A stretch of 64,000 nt of DNA, taken from NCBI GenBank assembly GCA_947501885.1, contig CANMXN010000001.1:1302001-1366000 (forward strand). The letters run 5' to 3'. The position numbers and the translations under genes were made by a program. The notes below the pieces were generated by a model that was given only the letters and a program-made list of their open reading frames with translations, did no database searches and was not told where the DNA came from. Shown here in pieces: positions 33,444 to 44,400 of the stretch (positions are counted from its first letter, which is position 1; each line of letters begins with the position of its first letter). This stretch comes from an uncultured Sphingorhabdus sp. GTDB taxonomy: Bacteria > Pseudomonadota > Alphaproteobacteria > Sphingomonadales > Sphingomonadaceae.

Positions 33444-35297
33444 ATGATCAAAGCATTTAACAATAGCCTTCCTGATCCAAGTCGCCGGACTTTTATTCAG
33501 AGTTTGGCAGGCGTTGCCGCGCTTGCATCTTTGCCAATGCCTGCATGGGCATCTGGGAAAATGGGCGGAACATTGCGTAATGGCATGGATGAGGTGTCTG
33601 GTCCCAATGTCCATCTGCATATTGCTGATGGTATGTTCCACTCGGACAATCGCTCAGGGCATGGCATTGGATTGAACGGCACTATCCCAGGGCCGCTTAT
33701 TCGGTTACGCGAAGGCACACGCGCTAATCTCATGATCCATAACATGCTGCATGAAGATAGTAGCGTGCATTGGCATGGGTTACTGCTTCCCTTTCAATAT
33801 GATGGCGTTCCAGGTTTAAGTTTTCCGGGCATAAAACCGAGCGGTAATTTTACGGCTGAATTTGATGTGCGGCAATCGGGAACATATTGGTATCACAGCC
33901 ATTCGGGTTTGCAGGAACAGATGGGGCATTATGGTCCAATCATCATCGATCCTGAAGGCAAAGACCCAGTTGAATATGACCGAGAGCATGTAATCTTGCT
34001 TTCTGAATTTACTGATATGCATCCGCATAAAATAATGAAAAAACTGAAAGTCGCCGAAGGTTATTTCAGCCAGCAAAAAACTGCGACCTTTGATGATTAT
34101 GATATGAGCGTAGAAGAACGTTTGATGTGGGGCCGTATGCGGATGATGCCGACAGACATTGCCGATGTTTCAGCCCCCACTTACACTTATATGATCAACG
34201 GTCACGGCCCTGCCGATAATCTCGAGTTACCTTTTGAATCAGGCGAGCGCGTACGGTTACGTTTTATCAATGGTAGCGCGATGACATTCTTCAATATCCG
34301 CATTCCTGGTTTACCAATGACAGTTGTACAGGCCGATGGTCAAAATGTGATGCCAACCGAAGTGGATGAGTTCCAAATTGGTATAGCTGAAACTTATGAT
34401 GTAATTGTCACGCCAAAGGCAGGTACATTTGCGCTAGCAGCGGAAAGCATGGATCGTTCTGGCATGGCGCAAGCCACGCTCACTTCGCAGCTTGGACAGC
34501 ACGCCAAATTCCCTATGTTGCGCGACCCACCGCTGCTCTCAATGGTCGATATGGGACATGGCGGGATGGCCGAGGGCGGACATGATAGGCATGGCGGTGG
34601 CGGTCATTCGGGACATGCGAGTATGGACAAGGAGCAAATGGATCACAGTCAGATGGATCATTCCAAGATGAATCACGGCTCTCCTAAAACCCCAATGCCT
34701 GAAATGGACCATTCAGGTCATGATATGCGCGCGATGAAAATGCGCGACACATCACTATTGCCTGCCAGTGTCAAAGTTGGACCTGGTATTGATATGGTAG
34801 CAATGAACCCGCAAGATCGCATGGGCTATCCAGGGTTAGGGCTAGATAATGTCCCTCACCGGGTTCTAAACTATAAAATGCTACGGGCGCTAAATCCTGA
34901 CGATAATCATCGTGAGCCAGACCGCGAGATGGAGCTTCATCTCACTGGCAATATGGAACGCTATATGTGGTCGTTCGACGGCAAGAAATATAGTTCGGTC
35001 AGCGATAGTCCACTGCGCTTTGCTTATGATGAAAAAGTGCGAGTGAAGCTTGTTAATGATACGATGATGGCACATCCTATCCATCTGCACGGTATCTTCT
35101 TTGAGCTGGTCAATGGCGCTGGTCACGCCCAACCCAAAAAGCATACCGTCATTGTCCAACCAGGCAGCAGCGCAACCTTTGACGCAACCTTTAACGAGCC
35201 GGGTGACTGGGCATTCCATTGCCACCTGCTTTATCATATGCACGCTGGTATGATGCAGACCGTGAGTGTCGCTTTTCCTGATAAGATAGATCAATGA
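33444..35297 (+). CDS. copA: Periplasmic multicopper oxidase, CopA family
   Basis: A 617-residue copper-resistance oxidase. The signal is of the Tat type (SRRTFIQSLAG). Cupredoxin copper sites are complete: HWHGLLLP, WYHSHSGLQEQMG, HPIHLHGIFFEL and the C-terminal HCHLLYHMHAGM. Between cupredoxin domains lies a Met/His-rich stretch (MDHSQMDHSKMNH and similar, about residues 370-430) that can bind extra copper, as in CopA/PcoA proteins. It likely oxidises or sequesters Cu(I) in the periplasm. It begins 34 bases from the CsoR operator and overlaps copB by four bases. Confidence 0.95.
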   Translation: MIKAFNNSLPDPSRRTFIQSLAGVAALASLPMPAWASGKMGGTLRNGMDEVSGPNVHLHIADGMFHSDNRSGHGIGLNGTIPGPLIRLREGTRANLMIHNMLHEDSSVHWHGLLLPFQYDGVPGLSFPGIKPSGNFTAEFDVRQSGTYWYHSHSGLQEQMGHYGPIIIDPEGKDPVEYDREHVILLSEFTDMHPHKIMKKLKVAEGYFSQQKTATFDDYDMSVEERLMWGRMRMMPTDIADVSAPTYTYMINGHGPADNLELPFESGERVRLRFINGSAMTFFNIRIPGLPMTVVQADGQNVMPTEVDEFQIGIAETYDVIVTPKAGTFALAAESMDRSGMAQATLTSQLGQHAKFPMLRDPPLLSMVDMGHGGMAEGGHDRHGGGGHSGHASMDKEQMDHSQMDHSKMNHGSPKTPMPEMDHSGHDMRAMKMRDTSLLPASVKVGPGIDMVAMNPQDRMGYPGLGLDNVPHRVLNYKMLRALNPDDNHREPDREMELHLTGNMERYMWSFDGKKYSSVSDSPLRFAYDEKVRVKLVNDTMMAHPIHLHGIFFELVNGAGHAQPKKHTVIVQPGSSATFDATFNEPGDWAFHCHLLYHMHAGMMQTVSVAFPDKIDQ

Positions 35298-36214
35298 AAA
35301 AGCGGCTTCTTATAGTGTCGGCACTAGCCATGTTCGCTTCACCTGTTTTGGCGCAAGAGGATCACAGCCAGATGGACCATAGTGAAGTCGAACATGGTAA
35401 AATGGATCATGGCAAGGAAGACGCTGGCAGAGCCAATCATGGTGACCATTCAGGTCATGATATGAAGCCAAAGCCCATGACACAAAACCCGCAGGCGCAA
35501 TCAGGTCCACCTAATGCTGCGGACGCAATTTGGGGAGCAGATGCCATGCGAGCATCGCGCAAAGCGCTCTATAATGGACATGGCAATATGTCGCTCTATT
35601 GGTTTCAAGGAGATCGTCTTGAATATCGGGCTCGCGAGGGGGAGGATGGCTATCTCTGGGATGTTCAAGGTTATTACGGCAATGACACGGATAAATTCTG
35701 GTTCAAGAGCGAGGGTGAAGGTAGTTTTGGCGAAGAAATAGAGCAAGCTGAGGTGCAAGCGCTATGGAGCCGTGCGATTGGCCCATTCTTTGATTTACAA
35801 GCTGGTGTCAGGCAAGATTTCCATGGAGCCGAACGCACATATTTAGTGCTTGGCGCGCAAGGTGTTGCTCCTTATTTTCTAGAAATCGATATTGCGACTT
35901 TTCTGTCAAACAAAGGCGATCTAACGGCGCGTATCGAGGGTGAATATGATCATCGTTTAACGCAGAAACTTATTTTACAGCCGCGCGCAGAAATTAACTT
36001 ATCAGCTCAAGATATTCCCGAACTAGAAATTGGTTCAGTTGTCGATAGTATCGAGGCAGGTTTGCGCCTACGCTATGAAATCACTCCTGAATTTGCTCCT
36101 TATATTGGCATTGAACAGGAATGGAAGCTTGGCGGCAGTCGCGACTTTGCCATTGCCGATGGAGAAGACCCTAGTGTCACTAACTATGTTATTGGCCTGC
36201 GTTTCTGGTTTTAG
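35294..36214 (+). CDS. copB: Outer-membrane copper-resistance protein B
   Basis: A 306-residue protein with a signal peptide (ending VLAQ), a His/Met-rich N-terminal segment of the mature chain (DHSQMDHSEVEHGKMDHG) and a C-terminal beta-barrel of about 200 residues with alternating strands, typical of the CopB/PcoB family in the outer membrane. It works with CopA in periplasmic copper handling. The ATGA overlap with copA shows translational coupling. The chain ends in RFWF, with the terminal Phe typical of outer-membrane barrels. Confidence 0.93.
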   Translation: MKKRLLIVSALAMFASPVLAQEDHSQMDHSEVEHGKMDHGKEDAGRANHGDHSGHDMKPKPMTQNPQAQSGPPNAADAIWGADAMRASRKALYNGHGNMSLYWFQGDRLEYRAREGEDGYLWDVQGYYGNDTDKFWFKSEGEGSFGEEIEQAEVQALWSRAIGPFFDLQAGVRQDFHGAERTYLVLGAQGVAPYFLEIDIATFLSNKGDLTARIEGEYDHRLTQKLILQPRAEINLSAQDIPELEIGSVVDSIEAGLRLRYEITPEFAPYIGIEQEWKLGGSRDFAIADGEDPSVTNYVIGLRFWF

Positions 36215-36224
36215 GAGAATTGAA

Positions 36225-36317
36225 ATGAGCGAACATGCGACATCATGTCATAACCATAAAAACACCAACCCTTTTATCACCTCTGCCAAGGCGACACTTC
36301 ATTGCCTAGCGCTTTAA
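36225..36317 (+). pseudogene. N-terminal remnant of a DUF4396 membrane protein
   Basis: A 30-codon ORF with AGGAG upstream: His/Cys-rich N terminus (MSEHATSCHNH) and then ITSAKATLHCL, the segment that starts the first helix of DUF4396 proteins, often found in copper loci. A TAA follows directly after Cys-Leu-Ala-Leu, and the rest of the family (about 150 residues) is absent from the next 50 bases. It is therefore a truncated last gene of the copABoperon. Confidence 0.55.
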
Positions 36318-36366
36318 AACTATCGCACTCATTTTATTTGCTTTTAAGCAATGATTATAAATTTGA

Positions 36367-37899
36367 TTATAAACCAGCACCGCATATTTGCGATAATGTC
36401 GCATGATTATCTTGCAATATAGTTTGCAATCTCTCGCTCTTTTTTATGATGTCGGCTGCAATGGAGGGATCCAAATTATGCGGCGTTACTTGGCTTATGA
36501 TATGTGAAAAATCAAAACCCATGCCGCATAGGACATAATTATAACTTGCGAGCGGAAAAAGCGCATTATCGCCACCTAAATCTTGTTCATTGGGTAACTT
36601 TCTTTTCCATTGTTCCAAATCTTGCAATAATTTATCAGGAATTGTTGCACTATCGCGGTGCATTTGCCAAAAATCTTCTGGGCGTTGGCTCAAAACATAA
36701 TGTAATTTCAAGAAATATATGATTTGCGTCCAATAATCAGCAAAGCGCATATTAAATATTTCAGCCGCTTGGTTCAATACCAATTGCTGATCATGTAATT
36801 GATTAATCAAAGCGCGAGTTGTTGTTTCAATAAGCATTAAGGCAGAGGCTTCTAATGGTTCTACAAAACCTGCGGACAAGCCAATAGCCAGACAATTTTT
36901 CACCCAAAATTGCTCACGATAGCCGCTAGAAAATGTAATATGTTTTTGCGGGATATTATCAAATTCTGCTTCGCTCAAATTTAGATAATGACGCAAATTT
37001 TTGGCTATAGAAGCTTCATCGCTATGAGCGCTACTATAGACATGACCAACACCGCGGCGCGAAAAGAGACCAATATCCCAAATCCAGCCTGCATGCTGGG
37101 CAGTTGCGAGCGTGGCGGATGCTATTTTTGGACAATCACCATGCGGCACTTGCACAGCCAATGCGCGGTCAGAGAATAGATATTTTGCCGTCGAATGAAT
37201 GGGAATGTCATAATGTTTGCCAATTAACAAAGCATGAAACCCCGTACAATCTATGAAAAAATCTCCTGTTATAACGCCACTATCTGCCGTATTAACGCCA
37301 GTAATATAACCATCTTCATCATTCATAATATTGGTCATATTATCGGCTATCAATGTTACATTTAAATGCTGTAAACAGTGGGATTTTATGATGCTTGCAA
37401 ATTTCCCAGCATCAAGATGATAGCCATAATTTGTAATAGCAACATAATCAGGACTGGTTACTTTTTTGGGTGCCAAATGCAATTCACAAATAGATTCCTG
37501 CGGACATAAGCTGTTTGAAAATGAACGCCCATCGTTGATTAAACGCCAATATTCAATCATATCTAAATCATATGTGTCAGCGGGGGGATCAAAGGGATGA
37601 TAATAATAATCACCCTGTTTCCCATCACGCCACCCACAAAATTTGGACCCTTGTTTAAAAGATGCCCCACATTCACGGATAAAATCACGCTCATCAATAC
37701 CAATATCATGCAGAGTTTGACGCATACTCGGCCAAGTCCCCTCCCCGACTCCAATTGTCGGAATATCAGGCGATTCTATGACATATATTTTTTTGGGGTT
37801 TGGGCTATTTTTTGAAAAAGAAGCCGCCAATAAACCTGCGCTTATCCAACCTGCGGTTCCGCCGCCGACAATGACAATTTTTTCGATATTCCGCTGCAT
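36367..37899 (-). CDS. Flavin-dependent tryptophan-halogenase-like protein (second of two)
   Basis: A 510-residue FAD-dependent enzyme. It has the N-terminal GGGTAGWISAGLLA dinucleotide site, IGVGEGTWPSMRQTL, the GASFK segment carrying the catalytic-type Lys, and SAGFVEPLEASALMLI. The halogenase signature WxWxIP reads WIWDIG, so its last residue is Gly. Halogenating activity on free tryptophan is not proven for these cluster-borne homologues. The start overlaps the stop of the preceding halogenase-like gene as TAATG. It is the last gene of the TonB-receptor cluster; no flavin reductase is adjacent. Confidence 0.88.
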   Translation of the reverse strand: MQRNIEKIVIVGGGTAGWISAGLLAASFSKNSPNPKKIYVIESPDIPTIGVGEGTWPSMRQTLHDIGIDERDFIRECGASFKQGSKFCGWRDGKQGDYYYHPFDPPADTYDLDMIEYWRLINDGRSFSNSLCPQESICELHLAPKKVTSPDYVAITNYGYHLDAGKFASIIKSHCLQHLNVTLIADNMTNIMNDEDGYITGVNTADSGVITGDFFIDCTGFHALLIGKHYDIPIHSTAKYLFSDRALAVQVPHGDCPKIASATLATAQHAGWIWDIGLFSRRGVGHVYSSAHSDEASIAKNLRHYLNLSEAEFDNIPQKHITFSSGYREQFWVKNCLAIGLSAGFVEPLEASALMLIETTTRALINQLHDQQLVLNQAAEIFNMRFADYWTQIIYFLKLHYVLSQRPEDFWQMHRDSATIPDKLLQDLEQWKRKLPNEQDLGGDNALFPLASYNYVLCGMGFDFSHIISQVTPHNLDPSIAADIIKKSERLQTILQDNHATLSQICGAGL

Positions 37900-39395
37900 T
37901 AGGTGATTTCTGCACAATATTGAGAGACAAATTCTTTATGCGGAGGCATTTTTTGCACAGCATTGGTTATATTATTCTTCAAATCATGCAGAGCTTTGCG
38001 CAATGTTTCAGGCGGGAATAATTGCCCCATAGGGTGAAATGATTGCGCTTCTATTCCTTGGCCCCGAAACACTTGATGCCAACTATCAACACGGAATAAA
38101 TCCAAACCATGTTGATAGGCTATACCGCTCTCTTTATATAATTCTATACGTTCTCGCAAACTGTCGGGAATTGACATATTTTGCCTGCTTTTCCAAAATT
38201 CTGTATCGTCTCTTTGGGTTGCAAAATAATGTAGGATAAGGAAATCTTTGATACTATCATATTCTTCATCCACTTCGCTGTTATAATAAGCAGCAAGTTT
38301 GCACATATTATCATTGTGCGGAAACATTTTAATCAAACGCGTCACAGCAATTTGAATAAGATGAATACTGGTTGATTCGAGCGGTTCCATAAACCCACCC
38401 GAAAGACCAATAGCGATACAATTTTTCTCCCAAGCCTTTTGTAATTTACCCGTTTGAAAACCAATAAACCTTGGATCGGTTAGCGCTTTGCCTGGTAGAT
38501 TATCCATCAGTATCTTTAGGGCGGCATCATCATCCATAAAATCACTACAGAAAACATGACCATTGCCCGTTCTATGTTGCAGAGGGATTTGCCATTGCCA
38601 CCCACAATCGCGGGCGATCGCACGGGTATATGGCAAAAACGCAGCATTGCCTTCGCTTTGTAGAGCAACCGCTCTATTCATCGGCAGCCAAGCAGACCAA
38701 TCATCAAATTCCACGCCCAATGCTTGACGCATTAATAAAGCGCGAAAACCTGTGCAGTCGATAAATATATCACCTTCGACTTTTGAGCCATCTTCTAATA
38801 TTATTGATTCAATAGTGCCATTCTCACTATTTATCTGCACATCGTCAATCTTGCCTTCTTGACGTGTGACGCCTGCTTTCTCGCTCTTCTTACGCAAAAA
38901 TTGTGCATATTTCCCAGCATCCAGATGATAGGCATAGCTGATATTTGATTGCTCAGAGGTCGCAAATTTCCCTGCTTCAGCGGCCTGCAATTCATAACAA
39001 TAATCATCCAAATCCCCACCAAAGCCAAGGGCTTTTGCTTGCGCCCACATGGGGTAAAAATCAGCCATCCATGTCGGCTTGCCAATCTGCCCAAAGGAAT
39101 GGATATAACGATCCCCTATACGCCCCCAATTTTCAAAGGCTATTCCTAGCTTAAAACTTGCCCCCGTAGCACGCATAAATTCTTGTTCATTAACGCCAAT
39201 CAAGCGATGAAAGGCGCAGTGCGTTGGTATGGTCGCTTCACCTACCCCAATCGTGCCAATAGCATCCGATTCCACCAATATAATATCTAAAATCACACCC
39301 AATTGTGATGATAAAGCCGCAGCCGTAATCCAACCAGCAGTCCCGCCGCCAGCAATGACAACACGGGTTTTGGGGCGCGATATATTATCTGACAT
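37899..39395 (-). CDS. Flavin-dependent tryptophan-halogenase-like protein (first of two)
   Basis: A 498-residue homologue of the next gene and of PrnA-type halogenases. It shows GGGTAGWITAAALSS, GVGEATIPTHCAFHRLIGV, GASFKLGIAFENWG with the catalytic-type Lys, the complete WQWQIP signature and SGGFMEPLESTSIHLI. Family enzymes use FADH2, oxygen and halide to chlorinate or brominate an indole or related ring. In alphaproteobacterial TonB-receptor clusters their substrate is unknown. It lies between the cupin-like gene (9-base gap) and its paralogue (overlap). Confidence 0.9.
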   Translation of the reverse strand: MSDNISRPKTRVVIAGGGTAGWITAAALSSQLGVILDIILVESDAIGTIGVGEATIPTHCAFHRLIGVNEQEFMRATGASFKLGIAFENWGRIGDRYIHSFGQIGKPTWMADFYPMWAQAKALGFGGDLDDYCYELQAAEAGKFATSEQSNISYAYHLDAGKYAQFLRKKSEKAGVTRQEGKIDDVQINSENGTIESIILEDGSKVEGDIFIDCTGFRALLMRQALGVEFDDWSAWLPMNRAVALQSEGNAAFLPYTRAIARDCGWQWQIPLQHRTGNGHVFCSDFMDDDAALKILMDNLPGKALTDPRFIGFQTGKLQKAWEKNCIAIGLSGGFMEPLESTSIHLIQIAVTRLIKMFPHNDNMCKLAAYYNSEVDEEYDSIKDFLILHYFATQRDDTEFWKSRQNMSIPDSLRERIELYKESGIAYQHGLDLFRVDSWHQVFRGQGIEAQSFHPMGQLFPPETLRKALHDLKNNITNAVQKMPPHKEFVSQYCAEIT

Positions 39396-39404
39396 TATTA
39401 TATC

Positions 39405-40454
39405 CTAACGATTTAACTTTTGTAACAACATACCGCGCATTCGGCGCATTTCATTATGGTTTAATGTGCCAAGCGGACCATGCGCTTGTGGAGGCAGATG
39501 CTGAATATTATTTTGCGCATCACCAAAAATATAATATTCAAATATCGCTCGCCAAGCGGATTTTTCATAAGAAGGACGCTCTCTTAGGCTCATCATTGCA
39601 TGCAATAATGTGTTCATCGGGTCATCCAAATGCATGGCGGTTTCATTCCACCAATAATTGATTAATATATTAAAATCATCCAGAGCCTCTACGCGGTGCC
39701 ACCATAGGGCTGGATAAATCAATACATCCCCTGCCTCCATATCGGCAACTTGCGCTGTTTTTAATGCATTCGCAAAATTAGCATGGCGATCAAAATCTGG
39801 ATTCTCAAAATCAACCGTAGATACGATTTGCCCTCCTGGCGTAGGAGACAAAGGACCAGGATATAAATTGGCTATTTGGTCGGGCGGGAATAAGGTAAAA
39901 CGTCTTTTCCCAGCAACACAAGCAGCCACATTGTTCGACATATCAAAATGGGCAGAAGCAACCGTTCTATTGCCCATCCAAATCCCAACCATAGGCGTAT
40001 ATTTTTGGAATATAGGGTTGATATCAAGCAATGTATCAGCATCTATCAATGCAGGAAAATAGCTATTAACATCAGTAGAACCAATATAAAATGATGGCGG
40101 ATTGCTCTGTGTTGCCGCTTCATTAATAGCATCAAAGAAATCGTTAAGCGTAAAATATTCGGACCTGAAATTCATAGTCGTCATGTTTTCATTATAATGA
40201 AAACATCCTTTTTGGTCCGCATCAACGACATAGGCTAATAATTTTCTACCCATAGGATCGCTATCACCGCCAGCATGATAGCGCTTCAAATATTGCATAG
40301 ATTCTGCCCGCGATTGCATAGCGGCTTGCACAATAGGCTTATCTGCCATTGCACCCTTCAATAATAATGGCCGTCCTTTTGCCATCATATCAGCCATATC
40401 AATTTCTGCCATATTGACATTATAGAGCGTATCGACAGATGGAAGGTCATCCAT
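39405..40454 (-). CDS. Cupin-like (JmjC/FIH-type) Fe(II)/2-oxoglutarate oxygenase
   Basis: A 349-residue cupin-like protein of the Pass1-related/cupin_8 type. The iron-binding triad is visible: HFDMSNN gives His and Asp, and WWHRVEAL supplies the distal His; the intervening GKRRFTLFPPDQIANLYP segment is typical. Members hydroxylate protein side chains or small molecules. Its place between SapC-like and halogenase-like genes after a TonB receptor is a recurrent cluster in sphingomonads, caulobacters and xanthomonads, linked to uptake of complex carbohydrates. The exact reaction here is unknown. Confidence 0.87.
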   Translation of the reverse strand: MDDLPSVDTLYNVNMAEIDMADMMAKGRPLLLKGAMADKPIVQAAMQSRAESMQYLKRYHAGGDSDPMGRKLLAYVVDADQKGCFHYNENMTTMNFRSEYFTLNDFFDAINEAATQSNPPSFYIGSTDVNSYFPALIDADTLLDINPIFQKYTPMVGIWMGNRTVASAHFDMSNNVAACVAGKRRFTLFPPDQIANLYPGPLSPTPGGQIVSTVDFENPDFDRHANFANALKTAQVADMEAGDVLIYPALWWHRVEALDDFNILINYWWNETAMHLDDPMNTLLHAMMSLRERPSYEKSAWRAIFEYYIFGDAQNNIQHLPPQAHGPLGTLNHNEMRRMRGMLLQKLNR

Positions 40455-40505
40455 TGGGAATGTACCCTGCTCTCACTATAATAGCTGATATAATTGGTTT
40501 AAGAT

Positions 40506-41249
40506 TCATGGCCTCGCTCTGGCACGTTTGCGGTCACCCAATGCATTAATATTAGAACGAGAAGCGAGTATAAAATAGCATAGAGCAAGCAAACCATTTT
40601 TATGCATCATACTCAATTGCTCTTCATTTAAATTGTTAAATTTCTCTTCATTAATCGAATATAAATCAGGGATAGAATGATATTGTGTGTCGGTTACATG
40701 CACACCCACTTCAACAGGCTGAATCAAATCTAATGCTTGTAAAGCGGCAAAAAAATTGGCGCTAAATTGTACCCCAGTGCGGATGACGTGTAATATTTTC
40801 TCAACATGTTGCAAATAATTTGATTGCCCCCCTTGCGGGAGAAAAATTGGCACTGCCCTCTGCACTATTGCTTCTTCGTCCGCCTGCGCCATATTGCCAT
40901 CATTAACCCTAGGGTTATCGAGATCAATCTCTATCAGATAATCATCATTATCCTCATCATAGGATAGAGAAAAAGGCCCTGCTTGGTGGGTCGCTGGAAT
41001 TGCATTAGCGTGCCAGCCATCATCATCCAGAAAAAGATTTTCATCATGGTCTAGGCCCATCAATATTATAGATAGAAAATCACCATTTTGATCTTTGCGA
41101 AAGAAGATTGGATATTCTTTTTGTAAGGCAGTCATTTCATTAGGAAATATAAGCGCTTGATTTACTGAATTGCCATATTGGGCTGACAAATGAGGATCGA
41201 CACTTAGATTATTGTGAATTACATTATCCAGTTTAACTATTTGAGTCAT
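40506..41249 (-). CDS. SapC-family protein
   Basis: A 247-residue protein with the SapC-family core: ANSVNQALIFPNE-like opening, then EYPIFFRKDQNGDFLSIILMGL and ENLFLDDDGWHANAIPA, and the PFSLSYDEDNDDYLIEID segment. SapC-like proteins were first named from Campylobacter surface-layer loci, but in TonB-receptor clusters their role is undetermined; a link to the adjacent oxygenase genes is likely from conserved synteny. It lies 150 bases after the TonB-receptor gene and 50 bases before the cupin-like gene, same strand. Confidence 0.88.
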   Translation of the reverse strand: MTQIVKLDNVIHNNLSVDPHLSAQYGNSVNQALIFPNEMTALQKEYPIFFRKDQNGDFLSIILMGLDHDENLFLDDDGWHANAIPATHQAGPFSLSYDEDNDDYLIEIDLDNPRVNDGNMAQADEEAIVQRAVPIFLPQGGQSNYLQHVEKILHVIRTGVQFSANFFAALQALDLIQPVEVGVHVTDTQYHSIPDLYSINEEKFNNLNEEQLSMMHKNGLLALCYFILASRSNINALGDRKRARARP

Positions 41250-41352
41250 TAAACACCGCTTTCCCGCTAGCTAAGAGTATAATATTATCAGAAACATGAG
41301 GTTTTTGCACGAATAAAAAGATACAGATATTGCATCATATCATAGTACAGAA

Positions 41353-41382
41353 TGAAAAGGCCGCATGATAGCGGCCTTTCCT
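41353..41382 (-). terminator. Terminator after the TonB-receptor gene
   Basis: Nine-bp stem AAAGGCCGC/GCGGCCTTT with a 6-base loop, 25 bases after the receptor stop, followed by TTC on the minus strand. Weak T-run: likely partial, allowing some readthrough into the sapC-type gene. Confidence 0.65.
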
Positions 41383-41407
41383 TTATACATTTAAAATGTC
41401 TAATTGC

Positions 41408-44400
41408 TTAGAAATTATAGCGTACACCCAGCACATAACGCGGTGATTGTTCTTGACCAAAGAAGGTTTGAACCCGCGTACGGCCAAATGACCGTGTGTT
41501 TTCACCAGTAATGTTGATTGCCTCAAATGATACAGCCAGATCCTCAGTTATATTATAACTAACATTAAGATCCAATTGCTCAAAGGAATCTATAAACACA
41601 GGGTTGGTAAAACCAGAGCCACGGTTTGTTGATGCCAAAAAGCTATCACGCCAGTTATAAGACAAACGCGACGATAAACCGTATTTTTCAAATATAAGGG
41701 TTACGTTCGCAGTATCGCTTAGACCTGTAAGTGCAAATTGATTGGTTCCTGGCGCGGCACCAACATCAAAGTCCACATTACCATCAACAAATGTATAACT
41801 AGCCGCAATACCAAAGCCAGTTTCACCAAAGAAATGCTGACCTGCTAATTCGATACCGCTAATTCTACCATTATTTGTATTGATTGGCTGGCTGACTGCA
41901 AATTGTGCTAATGGGTCACCTGCTGCCGTCGCAATATCTAAAGTAGAATCTAGATTTTGTACAAAGGCTGGGTCAAGTTGCCCATCAGCTTGTAGATTTG
42001 CATTAATCATCGCCAATGTATCAGCTTCTGAGGTCCCATTTGCCAACAATGCTGTCGCGGCAAAGAAATTACCCAGAGAGTTTACCGCACCTGCAGTAGC
42101 CAAAAGGTCTAATGCTGTACCCGAGAAAGTACCCGCAGCACCCGAAGATGGATCTTGCAAGCCAAATAAGTTTTGCGTTACTTGGCCATTACCGATAAAA
42201 TTATCAACTCTCTTATGGAATGCACCTACGGCCACAAAACTTGACGGACCATAATACCATTCGAGTGAAGCATCAAAATTATCCGATTCCAAAGGAAGCA
42301 AACCAGGGTTGCCGCTTGAACCTGTATAAATCCCGCCCAACGCTGTTGGTGAAGATGGGGTATTTACAGTCGATACAGCCGATAATTGACCAAATGAAGC
42401 TCGAGCGATTGTATTGCTGTAAGAAGCCCTAAAGATAAGGTCAGGCTTTAGATCAATTGAAAAATCGATATGCGGTAAGAAATTACTATAACCAGCGCTT
42501 ACATTAACCACTGATGATGATGTTGCTGTGTTAGTAGCGAAATCATTATCACCTGTTTGTATAAGAGCAGTTGGAGCAGTAAGCACAGCTGAAGAGGTTA
42601 CATTCGTATCTTCATAGCGTAAACCAACGCTGATTTTAGCTTCTGAATTACCAACAGCAAAACTGGTGTCAAACTGTCCGTAGACCGAAATAATTTCCTC
42701 ACTAACAGAACCATCTGCTACCGATAATATGAACGGTTGATTGTCAACACCAGCTAAAAAGTCAGTTGGAGTACCATCTGCCGATGCATAAGCCGCAGAA
42801 ACAAGATCAAATAAGTCCGATGTATCTCCGAAGAAACTCTGACTAGTAGGTGAATCATTCTGAACGCCCAAGTTAAAATCATCAAATTGGCAAGTTAAAC
42901 AAAATTGCTCCAGAATACCTGGTGCAATTGTAGCAACATCACCTGGATTCTCTGCACCCCAGTTACCCAGAATTTGGCGCCTTTGTGTGTTGACCGTCCG
43001 ATTATCTTGGTTACGATAACTGGCACCAGCAGTGAATGTTGATCTATCATCAAGCTCCCAAATACCGCGTGCATCAAATTCTTCAATTTGATTTGTTTGC
43101 GAAATAGAGCTGAGATTAGCAACCGTTGTACTGACATCATTAATATCAAAAACACCATTGCCGTCAGAATTGACAGAATCATCAAAAACTACAGTTTGCT
43201 GTGGCACACCATCAGGCGTAAAACGCAATGTTTGAGACGCTACAATTGGTGCGCCTAAACCAACCTCTACTTGGCTTTGTGCACCAAATTGATCTGTATT
43301 TGTACGTGGTGTTACTTGTGATTCTGAGAAGTGACCATCAAAAACAAATTTTAAGCTATCGCTTGCTTCCCACTCAACATTAAGTCCGAATGAATATAAT
43401 TCATCTCTAGTGCGTCGTTCAGCTTGAGTAACCGCATAATCTTTAGCGCCATTAATTGTTTCTGCTAAAAATGTTGTTGCTGCAATCACAGGGTTTTGTT
43501 CAAACTCTACTTGAGTGAACGGACGGTTGAACCAATTTGACAATGAAGCACGTTGCTCTTCCTGATCGTTACGCGCATATAATGCATCGGCTGTAAATGT
43601 TAGCGTATCCGTTGGACGGAATTGTAACACTAGCTGACCATTAATACGCTCTCTTTCAAATTCAGAGAAGTGATAACGACTATCCGTTGGTACTGCGATT
43701 AATTGGTTCGGATCTGGCGAATTCGTTATTGCAGTAGCTGGCGTTACAAATTGCCCTGGAGCCAAAAATTGTGAAGCTGGGAAAATTTGCCATTGTGCAA
43801 CCTCAGTAGCCACAGCAGAACTATCGCGCTTTTGATAACTACCAAATAATCCTATGCCAAAATTACCAGCATCATTGGTCCAATTAAGCAGGCCTGAAAA
43901 TTCTGGTGTAATGTCAGAACCACCCACAACGCTTGAGTCATGAACAGCTTTAGCACCAATAGAACCACTTAATCCGCTCACAGCATCTAATGGACGTGCA
44001 GTTTGAATATTAACTACAGCACCAATACCGCCAGATTGATTGATGGCCTTGCCTGTTTTATAAACTTGAATCCCAGCAACTGATTCCGAAGCAAGATTAG
44101 AAAAGTCAAATGCTCTACTATTACCATTAGCGCCAGCTCCATCGGTACCAACCAATGCAACATCAGCACCAGGTAATGTTCTACCATTCAAAGTCACTAA
44201 GTTAAATTGTGCACCAAAACCACGAACGGTTACTTCAGAACCTTCGCCATTAACGCGATTAATAGAAACACCAGAGATACGCTGTAATGATTCTGCCAAA
44301 TTGGTATCAGGAAATTTACCAATATCCTCCGCTGAAATCGCATCAACGACACCGTCTGAGTTGCGTTTTATATCTTGAGCGCGCTGTAATGAGGCACGAA

